Below, piece by piece: positions 7,716-15,898 of a stretch of DNA of 38,258 bases. Every line of letters begins with the position of its first letter. Within the stretch, counting starts at the first letter, position 1. This DNA is from Planctomycetales bacterium. GTDB lineage: Bacteria; Planctomycetota; Planctomycetia; Isosphaerales; Isosphaeraceae. The notes under the pieces were generated by a model. The model did no database searches, had not been told where the DNA came from, and was given only the letters and a program-made list of their open reading frames with translations. Location: contig DAIDHX010000312.1 of assembly GCA_027451885.1 (NCBI GenBank), forward strand, positions 1 through 38,258, given 5' to 3'. The translations under genes and the position numbers were made by a program.

Positions 7716-9274
7716 GTGAGTTCAAGTGCTCGGGGATCGGCCCCGGGCTCGAGCGGATGCGCGGGGCGCGCCTGCCGCGCACCCTGGCTGGAGAGCAGGA
7801 AGTCGCGCATCGCTTGCCGCTGGGCCATTGTGAGCAGGCTATTGAAGACGAAGAGGTAGAGCAAGGGGGGAACGAGCGCGGCGGCCTCGATCGCGGTCCT
7901 GGCGGCGGGTATTCCCGCGATGCCTCCGTTCGCCAGGGTGCCGACGCCGACGACCGGGCTCAGGTTGAACGCGATGAAGTGATAATAAGCACCACTGCCC
8001 CACGTCACGCCGAGGGAAAGGAGAATGCCCGCGAGAATCGGCAGGAGCCAGGTTACGAAGAGGAAGAGTGCGAAAAAGGTCGCTCCCATGCGGCCGAACT
8101 GGAGCAGGAAGAACTGGAGCGCGAGCGCGGTCGCGGCGACCGTGATGACCGCCACGGCGATCGCGAGACCCATGTTGCGATCGATTGTGCGGTTGCCGGC
8201 TGGATCAAGTACGTACGTGCTCCAGGTGCAGAGCCCCAGGACCATCAGCGAGACCGCGGCCACGAACCAGCGATTGAGCGCAAGATCATCCCAGGCGGAG
8301 AGCGTTTTCAGGCCGAGTTTTTGAGCGCGCCAGAGCCCCTTGAAGTACTCCGCGCGATTGGCGGTCACCATTGTGGGGAGCATCAGTCCGGCCAGCGCGA
8401 GCAGGTAAAGCACAACGACGGTCATCGTCCTGCGGTCGTCGGGATGCGGCGGGTTCGCGTTTGGCTGACCGAAGTCGCCCTTCCAGACCACCCCCACGAG
8501 CAGAAGCCCCACCGTGGCCAGCGCGAGCAAGCCCTGGATCTTGGAGAGCGGGTGATTCGAATCGGAGGCCATCTTGCGGACGGAGGCGAGGTACAGGATG
8601 AAGAGCAACGGCAGAGACACGAACACGGCAACGGCGATCCAGGGGAGCGAAAGGCCGAAGAACCCCAGCCTGAAGGGGATGTCCGCCAGCCTCCCGGACT
8701 GGAAGACGGCGAAGAACACGGGGGCGCCTATGAAGAGGAAAAGCACCGAAGCGCCCCCCACGAACGCCCTGGTCGACTTGCCGGCCGGCACGAGCAACCC
8801 GTTGAGAAGCGCGACCCCCTGCAGCAACCACGCCGCGAGAAAGAGCGCGACGGTGAGATTGATAAAGCCCAGGAACGTGGGCTCACCGAGGGCGATGCAA
8901 TAGAAGACGAACGGGAGTGTGACCGCGTAGAGCACGTATTCACGGATCGGCGCACCGAGAAAGAAACCGATCACGAGCCGGCCGGGCGAGAGGGGAGTCA
9001 CGCGATGGAAGTCGAGTATTCCGGAAGACTTGGCCTGCGACATGGCGGAGCCGACCTGCACGCTCCCCATGATGACGAGCAGGATCGTTTGGAGCATGAG
9101 ATAGAGGGCGAAGGTATTGCCCTTCCGGTAGAAACCCTGCGGCAGCGAGGTCGCCAGGATGACCAGGCACAGGAGGGCGACGGCCCCCGCGCCCGCGCCA
9201 AGGGCGGGCGGGCGTAGCCGGGAACGAATGTGTTTGACCAGGATCGGATTATCGAGCCAATCGGGGATCTGCAT
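7712..9274 (-). CDS. ABC-2 type transporter permease
   Basis: The 520-residue protein has about 11-12 hydrophobic segments. The first is ALGAGAGAVALLCLVILATS near residue 25, and segments follow in pairs to the C-terminus. The region VGSAMSQAKSSGILDFHRVTPLSP resembles the cytoplasmic loop of ABC-2 permeases that contacts the ATPase. It starts 8 nt after the stop of the ATPase gene and overlaps the next gene by 4 bp, so the three are probably co-transcribed. The substrate and transport direction are unknown; export is likely, as is usual for this class. Confidence 0.8.
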   Translation of the reverse strand: MQIPDWLDNPILVKHIRSRLRPPALGAGAGAVALLCLVILATSLPQGFYRKGNTFALYLMLQTILLVIMGSVQVGSAMSQAKSSGILDFHRVTPLSPGRLVIGFFLGAPIREYVLYAVTLPFVFYCIALGEPTFLGFINLTVALFLAAWLLQGVALLNGLLVPAGKSTRAFVGGASVLFLFIGAPVFFAVFQSGRLADIPFRLGFFGLSLPWIAVAVFVSLPLLFILYLASVRKMASDSNHPLSKIQGLLALATVGLLLVGVVWKGDFGQPNANPPHPDDRRTMTVVVLYLLALAGLMLPTMVTANRAEYFKGLWRAQKLGLKTLSAWDDLALNRWFVAAVSLMVLGLCTWSTYVLDPAGNRTIDRNMGLAIAVAVITVAATALALQFFLLQFGRMGATFFALFLFVTWLLPILAGILLSLGVTWGSGAYYHFIAFNLSPVVGVGTLANGGIAGIPAARTAIEAAALVPPLLYLFVFNSLLTMAQRQAMRDFLLSSQGARQARPAHPLEPGADPRALELT

Positions 9275-9282
9275 TGCGAGAC

Positions 9283-10209
9283 TCAGCCGAGCTCCCTGGA
9301 GCCAATTTTGAGGAAGAGCTCCTCGAGGTTGTCACGCCTGCGTTCGAAGGAGGCGACGCGCACGCCGTTCGTCACCAGTTCGCGCAGGAGGTCGCACGCG
9401 GCCTCGGCGTCGCCGCGGAAGCGGAATTCGTGCCGCGCGCCCTGTGTTGTAATCGGGCCGACGCGCGCGTCCTGGGCCGCGATGGCGAGGAATGGCTCCG
9501 GGCCGCCGACAAGCTCGATCGCGATCCAGGCGTCGCCCAGAATGCGGCGATGCAGGTCGCCGATGCGCCCGCTCTCCACCAGCCGCCCTTGTTCCATGAC
9601 TGCCACCGACGTGCAGAACTCGTTCATCTCGGTAAGGATGTGCGAGGAGACGACGACGGTTTTGCGCTCGTCGGCAAGGCGTTTCAAGATGTGTTTGAGA
9701 TCGATGCGCCCTTGTGGGTCGACACCGCTGGCGGGCTCGTCGAGCAGCAGAACCGAGGGATCTGGCACGAGCGTCTTGGCGAGCATGAGCCGCTGCCGCA
9801 TGCCGCGGGAAAGCCGGGCTGCCAGCGTGGTGCGTTTTTCCTCGAGTCCCACGGTCTCGATCGCGCGGCCCACGACGGCGGGCCGTTCGCGCCTTGGGAT
9901 GCCGTAGCTCGCCGCGAACAGATCGACGAACTCCCAGACCTGCAAATCGTCATACACCGGCGGCAAGTCCGGCATGAAACCCATCACCCTGTGCACATCC
10001 TCGGGCCGTTCCCGCACGTCGACGCCCAGCACCTCGATCTCGCCGTAGGTCGGCTCGATGAGGCCCAGGATCGCGCGCATCGTGGTCGTTTTGCCCGCGC
10101 CATTGGGCCCGATCAGGCCGCAGACCTCGCCAGGTCCGACCTCGAGCGAAAGGTCGCGCACCGCGCAGGTTGTCTCGTAATCGACCCGCAAATCGCGAAC
10201 GCGAATCAT
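9283..10209 (-). CDS. ABC transporter ATP-binding protein
   Basis: The product is about 308 residues from the ATG at 10209. This start is preferred because GGGAG lies about 8 nt upstream and MIRVRDLRVDY is a typical N-terminus; the open frame reaches 10248 without a ribosome binding site. It has Walker A GPNGAGKTTT, the Q-loop replaced by GFMPDLPP, signature LSRGMRQR, Walker B VLLLDEP and the switch histidine in SSHILTEM. The degenerate LSGGQ (LSRGM) is common in ABC-2 ATPases of the CcmA/NatA type. It energises the permease encoded immediately downstream. The last 80 residues form the usual C-terminal extension of this group. Confidence 0.9.
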   Translation of the reverse strand: MIRVRDLRVDYETTCAVRDLSLEVGPGEVCGLIGPNGAGKTTTMRAILGLIEPTYGEIEVLGVDVRERPEDVHRVMGFMPDLPPVYDDLQVWEFVDLFAASYGIPRRERPAVVGRAIETVGLEEKRTTLAARLSRGMRQRLMLAKTLVPDPSVLLLDEPASGVDPQGRIDLKHILKRLADERKTVVVSSHILTEMNEFCTSVAVMEQGRLVESGRIGDLHRRILGDAWIAIELVGGPEPFLAIAAQDARVGPITTQGARHEFRFRGDAEAACDLLRELVTNGVRVASFERRRDNLEELFLKIGSRELG

Positions 10210-10392
10210 GCCGCGTGCTCCCGGCCGAGGGGCTGTGACAGAAGTCATTATGAGGGTGCAGGCGGGAGAATTGCAATGAAAACCGTACTTCCACCGGCCG
10301 CGCGGGCTCGCGATCGTCCCCCGTCTGGCCGGATTCGGTTCGCCCGGCGTATGATGCGCACGCCTGGAATCATCCCTGGGAGCCTACGCCTG

Positions 10393-10869
10393 ATGCACCT
10401 TTGCGAAAACCCAAGCCCGCTGCTCGCCGCGTTTCCGATCGTGATCGCCTTGCCTGTGCAATGGGGAGATCAGGATGCATTCGGACATGTGAACAATACA
10501 ATGTACTTTCGCTGGTTCGAATCATCGCGCATCGCCTACATGGAGCAGTTCCGGCTGCTCGAGCGCTTGCGGACGACGCGGGTGGGCCCGATCCTGGCCG
10601 CGATCGGCTGCGACTACCGCGCGCCTTTGTTCTTCCCGGACGTGGTCGAGGTAGGCAGCCGGGTGACGCGGATCGGCCGCACCAGCCTGTCGATGGAGCA
10701 TGCCATTGTGAGCCGATCGAAGGGGGTGCTGGCGGCCGAGTCGCGTTCCACGCTTGTGCTCTACGACTATGCGACCGAGAAGCCGCACCCCATTCCGGAT
10801 GAGATCCGCAAGGCGGTGGAGGAGCTCGAGGGGAGATCGCTCGAGGGCGCCAGGACGGGGGAGGGCTAG
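10393..10869 (+). CDS. Acyl-CoA thioesterase, 4HBT hotdog family
   Basis: The 158-residue product starts at the ATG at 10393 with GGGAG about 10 nt upstream. The open frame extends far upstream, but that part is antisense to the ABC ATPase gene. It has the 4-hydroxybenzoyl-CoA thioesterase signature GDQDAFGHVNNTMY near residues 25-38, in which the second aspartate is the expected catalytic residue, followed by the long hotdog helix (YFRWFESSRIAYMEQF). It should hydrolyse a CoA or ACP thioester; the substrate is unknown. It is divergent from the ABC operon across 183 bp. Its stop overlaps the stop of the convergent c-di-GMP gene by 4 bp. Confidence 0.85.
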   Translation: MHLCENPSPLLAAFPIVIALPVQWGDQDAFGHVNNTMYFRWFESSRIAYMEQFRLLERLRTTRVGPILAAIGCDYRAPLFFPDVVEVGSRVTRIGRTSLSMEHAIVSRSKGVLAAESRSTLVLYDYATEKPHPIPDEIRKAVEELEGRSLEGARTGEG

Positions 10870-13800
10870 ACGCCGGCCGCCGGTCCCGCGAGCGAGAGTG
10901 AGCGAGCGCCCTGGCGTGCCAGATCGTCGTAATGGGTAGCGCGGTCGCGGCCTCTGCGTTTGGCGACGGTGAGGGCGTGATCGGCGTCGGCGAGGAGCGT
11001 TTCGCAATCCCAGGGGGCCTCGGAGCAGGTTGCGATGCCCATCGAGGCCGTGATCGAGCGATTGGGCCAGGCGACCACGCTCAACTGGTCGCGGATGCGT
11101 TCGGCGACGCGTTTCGCGGTTTCGCGATCGCAGGGGGAGAGGAGGATGGCGAACTCCTCGCCGCCGTGGCGGGCGGCGACATCGTTGCGGCGGACCACGC
11201 GTTTGAGGACGCCCGCGGTCTCGCGGAGGACCTCGTCACCGGCGGCATGGCCATATTCCTCGTTGTAGGAACGGAAGTAGTCGAGGTCGAGCACGACGAG
11301 CGAGATCGGCTCGCTGCGTCTGGCGGACATCGCCATGTAGGTATCCAGGAGCTCGAGAAACTGGCGGCGATTGGCGAGGCCTGTGACGTAATCCTTGGCG
11401 GCGAGATCGCGGAGCCGCTCGTCGCGCTTGCGGAGCTCGTCGGCAAGGCGGTGGGCGTCGACGGAGCGGGCGAGCAGCTCGCGCTTGAGCTCGAGGGTGC
11501 GCCTGGCGCGCTCGATGCGAAAGACGATCTCGGCGGGGGACAGGGGGCCAGTCACCAGGTCGTCGTAAAGGCTTGAGGGGAGTCCCGCGCCTGAGACGGC
11601 CTCGCTCACGACGATTGAATAGGTTGGAGCGCGGCTCGTGGTGCCGCGGTCCCTGCGCACGAGGTCGTCTCCCCAGCCGCCGTGCGTCGAGCGCGCGATG
11701 AAGACGATCTCAATCGGCGAGGAGTCGAGCGCGCGTGCGGCTTCCTCGAGGGTCATCGCCATTGTGCAGGAGTAGCCTTGCGATTCGATCATCCCAGCGA
11801 GTGCGGCGGCAAGCTCGGCGGCGTCGGCGGCGATCAGAATCGGCGACGAGCCGGGCATGATCGGCCGCGCGGACCCCGGCGCAGCCGGCTGCGGGCAGGA
11901 CGCAGGCGCGGCCGGCTCCGCTTCGGGGCCTGGCTCGCCCGCCTTCGCGTACTGCTCGATCAGTTCGAGAAACGCCGCCACCACCCGCGGGTCGAAATGC
12001 GTGCCGGCGAGCGACCGGATGTGATCGAGCGCCTGCTCCGCGGGCCAGGCCTTGCGATAGGGCCGATCATTCGTGAGCGCATCCCAGACGTCGACCACGG
12101 CGAACAGGCGGGCGGCAAGCGGAATCTCGGTGCCTGCCAGCCCGCGGGGATAACCCTTACCGTCGAATCGCTCGTGATGGGCGTACGGGATCTCGAGCGC
12201 AGGCCGGAGGAACTCGATCGGTCCCAGAATCTCCACCGCGAAGGTCGGGTGTTGCCGCATCGCCACCCATTCTTCCTCGGTGAGCGGTTCGGGCTTGAGC
12301 AGGATCTTGTCAGGCACGCCCAGTTTGCCGATGTCGTGCAAAAGCGCCCCTCTGCGCACCTGCACGAGCTCGAGCGCGGAAAGCCCCATCTTGCGCCCCA
12401 GCCTGACTGTCAGGTCCGTGACGCGGCGGCTGTGCCCTTCCGTTTCATGATCTCGCAGATCGAGCGCGCGGGAGAGGCACTCGATGGTGGCGTCGTAGGC
12501 CAGGCCAAGCTGAGCATTGGACGCGCGCAGGCTTTCGAAGAGGGCCACGTGCTCGACGGCGATCGACGCCTGGCGTGCCAGAATCCGCAGGAAATCGAGC
12601 CATTCGGATTCGGGCCTGGTTGGGATTCGGTGGAAACACTCCATGACGCCGAGGACGCGGTCCTCGACCGTGAGCGGAATTGCGTGATAGGCGGTGAAGC
12701 CGGCCTGGAGCCACTGCGGCAGCCTGGGTTCGGGCGTGAGCAGGTGGGCCAGGTCGGGAACGTGGAGAGTGTATCCCGAGCGCACGACGCGCCTGGCGAG
12801 TCCAGTCGATCCCCCCTCGATCGCGCTTGTGAGTGCGTCCGGGAATCCGGAAGCGGCACCCAGCCGGAGCCCGCCCTTGTCGGAGTCGGAAAGCAGGATG
12901 GCGGCTGCGTCCACGCCCAGCTCGGTCCGGGCCTGCTGGACCACGACCGAGAGGATTTCGCCCAGGTCGCGCCCGGAGGCGATCGCCATGTCGATGCGCC
13001 GAAGCGCGTTGATCCGCCGCAGCCTGCGTTCGAGCCGGGCGTTCAGCACCAGGATCTCGCTTTGGGCGCGCATCCGCTCGGTGACGTCCCGCGTCACGGT
13101 GGCGAAGCCGCGCAGCTTGCCCTCTTCGTCCCGCAGCGGCGTGATCGACAGGTGCGCGAGGAAGCGCTCGCCATTGCGTCGGACACGCCAGCCTTCCTCG
13201 ACAAAACGCCCGTCACGCTCCGCGATCGCCAGGCCCCGGGCGGGTTCGCCCCGCGCGTTGCCCTCCTCGGTGAAATAGCGCGAAAATGGCTCCCCCGCGA
13301 CTTCTTCGGCCTTCTCACCGTAGAGCCGCTCGGCGCCGATGTTCCAGGAGATGATTCGCCCCTCGGGATCGAGCATCACGATCGCGTAATCCGTCACCCC
13401 CTCCACGAGCACCCGGTAACGCTCCTCGCTCTCCTTGAGCGCCCGCGCGCCCAGCTCCAGGTCGCGCCGATGCTCAAGAATCTGCCGTCGGAGCACACCT
13501 TGCCCCATCATCGTTTCGACGGCGAACGGCAGGTCCTCCTCAACACGCGTCTTGAGCACATAGTCCTGCGCACCCATCTTGAGCACGCGCAAGGCCGAAA
13601 CCTCGAACTCCGGCTCCACAAGCAGAATGATGGGCAGCGATGTTTCTCCCAGTCGACGCTTCAGCTCGGCCACGAACTCGATCGCGTCGAGCCCGCGCGC
13701 GCCATGCTCGATCACCACACAATCGTGGAGATACTCGCAATAAAGCTGGCGGCCTTCTTCCTCGGTCTCCGCCTCGTGGATCACACGGCCTGCTTCACGG

Positions 13801-13883
13801 GCAAGCAAGCGGCACAGTCTTCCACGCTCGAGCGGCTGGTCATGGACGACCAGAATCCGTCGCGGCCCTCGCTTGTTATCCAT
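10866..13883 (-). CDS. PAS-GAF-HD-GYP-GGDEF c-di-GMP protein with two degenerate receiver domains
   Basis: The product is 1005 residues from the ATG at 13883 (GAGGGG just upstream); the longer frame to 14291 looks non-coding. Domains in order are: a receiver-like domain (about 8-120) with glutamate (E59) where the phospho-acceptor aspartate belongs; PAS (about 150-275); GAF (about 300-450); HD-GYP (about 465-650) with intact HDIGKLG and HHERFDGKGYP; a second receiver-like domain (about 690-810) lacking the acceptor aspartate (VFIARST); and GGDEF (about 830-990) with active-site GGEEF near 905 preceded by RRND, a proper RxxD inhibitory site. Both the synthase and the phosphodiesterase look catalytically competent, so it could make and degrade c-di-GMP under control of the sensory domains. 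No transmembrane segment is seen, so it should be cytoplasmic. No cognate kinase lies nearby. Confidence 0.85.
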   Translation of the reverse strand: MDNKRGPRRILVVHDQPLERGRLCRLLAREAGRVIHEAETEEEGRQLYCEYLHDCVVIEHGARGLDAIEFVAELKRRLGETSLPIILLVEPEFEVSALRVLKMGAQDYVLKTRVEEDLPFAVETMMGQGVLRRQILEHRRDLELGARALKESEERYRVLVEGVTDYAIVMLDPEGRIISWNIGAERLYGEKAEEVAGEPFSRYFTEEGNARGEPARGLAIAERDGRFVEEGWRVRRNGERFLAHLSITPLRDEEGKLRGFATVTRDVTERMRAQSEILVLNARLERRLRRINALRRIDMAIASGRDLGEILSVVVQQARTELGVDAAAILLSDSDKGGLRLGAASGFPDALTSAIEGGSTGLARRVVRSGYTLHVPDLAHLLTPEPRLPQWLQAGFTAYHAIPLTVEDRVLGVMECFHRIPTRPESEWLDFLRILARQASIAVEHVALFESLRASNAQLGLAYDATIECLSRALDLRDHETEGHSRRVTDLTVRLGRKMGLSALELVQVRRGALLHDIGKLGVPDKILLKPEPLTEEEWVAMRQHPTFAVEILGPIEFLRPALEIPYAHHERFDGKGYPRGLAGTEIPLAARLFAVVDVWDALTNDRPYRKAWPAEQALDHIRSLAGTHFDPRVVAAFLELIEQYAKAGEPGPEAEPAAPASCPQPAAPGSARPIMPGSSPILIAADAAELAAALAGMIESQGYSCTMAMTLEEAARALDSSPIEIVFIARSTHGGWGDDLVRRDRGTTSRAPTYSIVVSEAVSGAGLPSSLYDDLVTGPLSPAEIVFRIERARRTLELKRELLARSVDAHRLADELRKRDERLRDLAAKDYVTGLANRRQFLELLDTYMAMSARRSEPISLVVLDLDYFRSYNEEYGHAAGDEVLRETAGVLKRVVRRNDVAARHGGEEFAILLSPCDRETAKRVAERIRDQLSVVAWPNRSITASMGIATCSEAPWDCETLLADADHALTVAKRRGRDRATHYDDLARQGARSLSLAGPAAGV

Positions 13884-14133
13884 GAAGCCCCTCGCTTCTT
13901 GCTGATGCGAGTCCTGGCACTCCGACCGTCCGAGTCGATCGATGCGTCGCCCATCCGGCCAGATCGCTGTCTCTTGCATCCTCGAGCAAACTCGCAGTGT
14001 GTCGCGGGCAGCGCCTTGCTCCCTGCATTCGCGTGGAGTGTCATCAACGGATAACATAGAACAGAAACCGCCAAGAGTGCGCTTCCGGGGGGTTGAAACC
14101 CTGGCGCGCAGGGTGCCAGAGTCAAGAAATCGC

Positions 14134-14955
14134 GTGCCAGCAGTCCCGATCGATGATCCGTTTGATCCGCGTATCGAGCCCTTCCGCGCGCTCAAGGCCA
14201 CCAACGCCACGCGCGGGCGCAGCGAGTTCGTGGTCGAAGGGCGCAAGCTGCACGAGCGGCTCCTGGCCAGCGTGCATCCGCTCGTCGCCACCCTTGCCTG
14301 CGCGAGCGAGATCGCTCGCCTCGAAGCGCGGTTGCCGCCCGAGGCCGTGCTCTACGCGGCCCCCAGGCAAATCATCAGTGAAATCGTGGGGTATTCATTC
14401 CACCAGGGCGTGCTGGGGCTAGGCCGCAGAGGCGCGCAAGGCACGCTCGAAGACCTGGTTCAAGGCCAACCGGCAAGCCTTGGCCTGGTGGTCGCCCCGC
14501 GGCTCACGAATCCGGAGAATCTGGGTTCCATCGCCCGGATCGCCGATGTGCTCGGCTGTCATGGGCTTGTCGCTGGTCCGTCGTGCCCTGATCCGTTCTC
14601 ACGCAGGGTGCTCCGGGTATCGATGGGGGCCGTGCTGCACCTGCCTGTCTTCACGTGCGAGGACCCGGCGAGCGCAATTGAGAGCCTGGCGCGATCATGC
14701 TCGTTGACTCTGATCGGGGCTGTCGCCCAGGCTGGCGCCAGGCCGTTTTATCTTGAGCCCGCACCCACGCGCTTCGCACTTGTGCTCGGCGATGAGGACC
14801 GGGGGCTCGACCTCGATTGGCAAGCGCGTTGCAACCAGCTCTGGACAATCCCCATGCGCGCGGGGGCGTCGTCACTGAACGTGGCGAACGCCGCCGCGAT
14901 TCTGCTTGAGCATCTCACCCGACCTCTGCGCTCAATCACATCGGCTCGCGACTGA
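14134..14955 (+). CDS. SpoU/TrmH-family RNA 2'-O-methyltransferase
   Basis: The SPOUT trefoil-knot motifs are all visible: NPENLGSIARIADVLG (motif 1), VLGDEDRGL (motif 2) and IPMRAGASSLNVANAAAILL (motif 3). An N-terminal substrate-binding domain contains EFVVEGRKLHERLL. The enzyme should methylate a ribose 2'-OH in tRNA or rRNA using S-adenosylmethionine. The start is uncertain. The GTG at 14134 gives about 273 residues and an N-terminus (VPAVPIDDPFDPRIEPFR) like other family members. GTGs at 14113 and 14077 and an ATG at 13942 are in frame, and none has a strong ribosome binding site. Its 3' end overlaps the convergent sigma factor gene by 24 bp. Confidence 0.85.
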   Translation: MPAVPIDDPFDPRIEPFRALKATNATRGRSEFVVEGRKLHERLLASVHPLVATLACASEIARLEARLPPEAVLYAAPRQIISEIVGYSFHQGVLGLGRRGAQGTLEDLVQGQPASLGLVVAPRLTNPENLGSIARIADVLGCHGLVAGPSCPDPFSRRVLRVSMGAVLHLPVFTCEDPASAIESLARSCSLTLIGAVAQAGARPFYLEPAPTRFALVLGDEDRGLDLDWQARCNQLWTIPMRAGASSLNVANAAAILLEHLTRPLRSITSARD

Positions 14956-15612
14956 GCTCGGCTCCGCACCACGCTGTGCCGCGGGCAGCCACGCCCAGGC
15001 CTCGTTTCGCACCAGACGCTTGCGGATGATGTGCATCTTGAGCTCCACCGAACGCACCGTCCGGCCGATGAACCCGGCGATCTCGCCGCTCGTGTAACCC
15101 TCCAGTTTCCAGACCGCAATCGAACGCAGCTCGCTGGGAAGGTCGCGCAGCAGATGATTCAGCTCCTCGCCGATGATCATCTCTTCCAGGGGATTGCCCG
15201 CCGTGCGATCGGCGACGTCAAAGAGCATTGGGTTCGACGCGAGCCGCCCCGTTGGCCGCACCCGCGGCGAGATCGTCTCTCTGCGCACGTCCCGCCGGGC
15301 CGCCGTGTGCCGGTTCGCCGTGTTGATCAACTTGCACATCGTGATCCGCACCAGCAGCTTCCAGAGCTCCTGCCGACTCGCCGGCATCGTGCTGCCCCGC
15401 ATCTGCCCTTCCCAAAAACTGAGATACATGCACTGTAAAACATCGTCCTCGTCCTCACGGCGGCGAACCCGGTCGTCAAGCCTGCGCCTGATCAATGCCC
15501 GCAGCCGACTCGAATACCGCTGCCAGATCACTCGAGCCGCTTCTTCACGTAGTTCTCGATTGGGTGATTGCAGGTGCTGGATGCATAGCGTGAGCGAGAC
15601 GTCCTCGTTCAT
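14932..15612 (-). CDS. ECF-type sigma-70 factor
   Basis: The 226-residue protein starts at the ATG at 15612, with GGAAGG about 9 nt upstream; a longer frame to 15693 has no better start. Region 2 is around residues 25-95 with the core-binding segment DEDDVLQCMYLSFWEG. Region 4 is around 145-205 with a helix-turn-helix in YTSGEIAGFIGRTVRSVELK. The two are joined by an arginine-rich linker of about 40 residues. This fits planctomycete ECF families, which are often paired with kinases or phosphatases rather than a classical anti-sigma factor. No anti-sigma gene is adjacent. It is transcribed divergently from the FHA-GAF-SpoIIE gene across 286 bp, so the two could share a control region. Confidence 0.85.
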   Translation of the reverse strand: MNEDVSLTLCIQHLQSPNRELREEAARVIWQRYSSRLRALIRRRLDDRVRRREDEDDVLQCMYLSFWEGQMRGSTMPASRQELWKLLVRITMCKLINTANRHTAARRDVRRETISPRVRPTGRLASNPMLFDVADRTAGNPLEEMIIGEELNHLLRDLPSELRSIAVWKLEGYTSGEIAGFIGRTVRSVELKMHIIRKRLVRNEAWAWLPAAQRGAEPSSVASRCD

Positions 15613-15898
15613 GATGCCGCCCTTCCAAAGCCTTTCGCGCCAGTGCGTGAATCCATTTCCCTGGGGGTTTTCTTCGCGTCGTCGCGGGAACACTTCGCTG
15701 GATGCCTTCCTGAGTTCCCACCAGGTAGATCAACTTCTGGCGCGTCGCGCCTCGCCGCCGCGCGGTTTTCTTGGCGGGAGCGTCGTTACGGATCGCAAAG
15801 GGAGTCCAGGATTGTGGTATCATCAAATATCTGGAAGATCGCAGGCTCGATCGCCAGGTCGTTTGCACCAATGCCATCCGCGGCGGAGCTCTCGATTC

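Noticed and set aside
7757-9217. A 486-codon plus-strand open frame rich in Glu, Arg and Gly
   Set aside because: It is the antisense of the ABC-2 permease, whose transmembrane segments read as charged residues on the other strand.
11682-14054. A 790-codon plus-strand open frame opposite the c-di-GMP gene
   Set aside because: It is antisense to a gene with clear GGDEF, HD-GYP, GAF and PAS motifs. The translation has no recognisable domain and has the Arg/Gly-rich composition of a high-GC shadow.
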